Positions 62,977 through 64,000 of a stretch of DNA of 64,000 bases are shown piece by piece. The stretch covers positions 2,604,001-2,668,000 of the forward strand of contig CP073041.1 of the NCBI GenBank assembly GCA_025370055.1. Reading direction: 5' to 3'. The stretch's first letter is position 1. Every line of letters begins with the position of its first letter. Under the pieces are notes generated by a model. The model ran no database searches. It was not told the DNA's origin and was given only the letters and a program-made list of their open reading frames with translations. The DNA is from Woronichinia naegeliana WA131 (GTDB taxonomy: Bacteria > Cyanobacteriota > Cyanobacteriia > Cyanobacteriales > Microcystaceae). Made by a program: the position numbers and the translations under genes.

Positions 62977-64000
62977 ATGAAATATCGCAAGTTTTGGGTA
63001 ACTCTACTCATCAGTTTGGTTTTAATAACCACCTATTTGGGCTGGACACCCGACGCACTGGCCTTTACGGAAGAACAAAAGTTAGTTTTGCAATCCTGGC
63101 GTTTAGTTAATCAGTCCTACTTAGACGATACCTTTAATCATCAAAATTGGTGGAATCTGCGTCAGCAATATATTAAACGTCCTCTCCGCGATCGCAAGGA
63201 AACCTACAAGGCGATTGAAGAGATGTTGGCCACTTTAGATGAGCCGTTTACCCGTCTTCTCCGTCCCGATCAATATCACAATTTACAAGTTAGTACTTCG
63301 GGAGCCTTATCGGGAGTGGGGCTGCAAATTAATATCAATCCCGATAGCGGTAAATTAGAAGTCATTGCGCCTTTAGCGGGTTCTCCGGCAGAAGCGGCTG
63401 GTATTACGGCCCATGATCGCATTTTAGCCATTGATGATGTGGACACGGATACCCTGAGTTTAGATGAAGCAGCGGCCCGGATGCGAGGCCCCAAGGGAAC
63501 AAGCGTTTCGCTGTCAATTCTCTCCGATGGTCAGCAACAGGCTCGACCCATTACCCTGATCCGCGATCGCATTTCTCTCAGTCCTGTTTTTGCCAATTTA
63601 GATCGTTCAGATCGCCAAAATCCCGTCGGTTATATCCGTCTGAGTCAATTTAGTGCTAACGCTTCCCAGAAGGTTGCCCAGGCCATTAAAACGCTGCAAA
63701 CCCAGGGAGCAAAGGCTTATATCCTCGACCTTCGGAACAATCCAGGCGGGTTACTGCAAGCGGGTATTGACATTGCTCGACTCTGGCTCCCCGAAGGAAC
63801 GATTGTCTATACCGTTAATCGTCAAGGTATTCAGGACAGTTTTACAGCCGAAGGAGAAGCCCTTAGCAATGCCCCCTTAGTCGTCTTGGTAAATCAGGGA
63901 ACGGCCAGTGCCAGTGAAATTTTAGCCGGAGCCTTACAGGATAACGGACGAGCTATCTTAGTGGGGGAAAAAACCTTTGGTAAGGGTCTAATCCAATCGT
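62977..64000 (+). CDS. C-terminal processing protease (S41), partial
   Basis: Open from ATG 62977 to the window edge, so the 3' end is missing. Signal peptide 'MKYRKFWVTLLISLVLITTY...DALAF', then 'QSWRLVNQSYLDDTFNHQNW', a PDZ domain ('GVGLQINI', 'PAEAAGITAHDRILAIDDVD'), and the S41 core 'GYIRLSQFSA', 'AYILDLRNNPGGLLQAGIDI', Ser311 in 'NQGTASASEILAG' and Lys336 in 'GEKTFGKGLIQS', the Ser/Lys dyad of CtpA/Prc. Cyanobacterial homologues include CtpA, which matures the D1 protein of photosystem II, and the paralogues CtpB and CtpC; which one this is cannot be decided. Confidence 0.9.
   Translation, partial: MKYRKFWVTLLISLVLITTYLGWTPDALAFTEEQKLVLQSWRLVNQSYLDDTFNHQNWWNLRQQYIKRPLRDRKETYKAIEEMLATLDEPFTRLLRPDQYHNLQVSTSGALSGVGLQININPDSGKLEVIAPLAGSPAEAAGITAHDRILAIDDVDTDTLSLDEAAARMRGPKGTSVSLSILSDGQQQARPITLIRDRISLSPVFANLDRSDRQNPVGYIRLSQFSANASQKVAQAIKTLQTQGAKAYILDLRNNPGGLLQAGIDIARLWLPEGTIVYTVNRQGIQDSFTAEGEALSNAPLVVLVNQGTASASEILAGALQDNGRAILVGEKTFGKGLIQS

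Overview
This is chromosomal DNA of a cyanobacterium. Evidence: the palindrome GCGATCGC (HIP1) is very frequent between and inside genes; there is a phycobilin lyase gene (cpcT), an LL-diaminopimelate aminotransferase gene (dapL), a Kdp operon with the short cyanobacterial type of KdpD, Uma2-family genes, CHAT proteins, and insertion sequences of kinds common in bloom-forming Chroococcales such as Microcystis. I cannot name the species from the sequence alone.

Region 1-5.2 kb is a dense run of six toxin-antitoxin modules (ParE/Phd, HicAB, YoeB/Phd, DUF433/DUF5615, RelE, VapBC), several broken by a frameshift, a stop codon or a 113-bp MITE. Region 5.2-17 kb is a tandem array of Rpn-family (PD-(D/E)XK) genes filled with nested transposons. 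Two copies of one IS4-type element sit at the same site of successive array spacers in opposite orientations. One is split by an IS1182/IS5-like element that itself carries a MITE with the same terminal repeats. The other is split by a second IS4-type element and by an ISKra4 element. The middle Rpn gene is split by an IS1-type element. Target duplications and gene frames can be reconstructed for nearly every insertion.

Region 17-30 kb holds a YoeB-TsaD chimera, a secreted PEP-CTERM-like protein, relics, a two-gene module (CHAT protease with AAA-like ATPase, plus a membrane AAA-like ATPase with an external ligand-binding domain), a caspase relic, VapBC, Uma2 genes and a TPR-CHAT protein. Region 30-49.3 kb is mostly housekeeping: terC, queC (split by a second ISKra4 copy), cpcT, a PPP phosphatase, dapL, a SNF2 helicase, a PHP phosphoesterase, kdpA-kdpB-kdpF-kdpC-kdpD, and a divergent histidine kinase / DsrE-like / response regulator group.

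Region 49.3-57.7 kb is accessory: a relic of a plasmid Rep gene, the tail of a NACHT-type protein, a compact AT-rich lasso-peptide gene cluster (B protein, C protein, small precursor candidate), a PIN toxin pair, a Uma2 gene and an IS110-family element. Parts of this region are bounded by direct repeats. Region 57.7-64 kb returns to housekeeping genes: GNAT acetyltransferase, DUF3153 lipoprotein, RNase II/R, signal peptidase I and the start of a C-terminal processing protease that runs off the window.

The strongest candidates for something new are the lasso cluster (its putative core peptide would close a 7-residue ring) and the CHAT/AAA/periplasmic-sensor pair.
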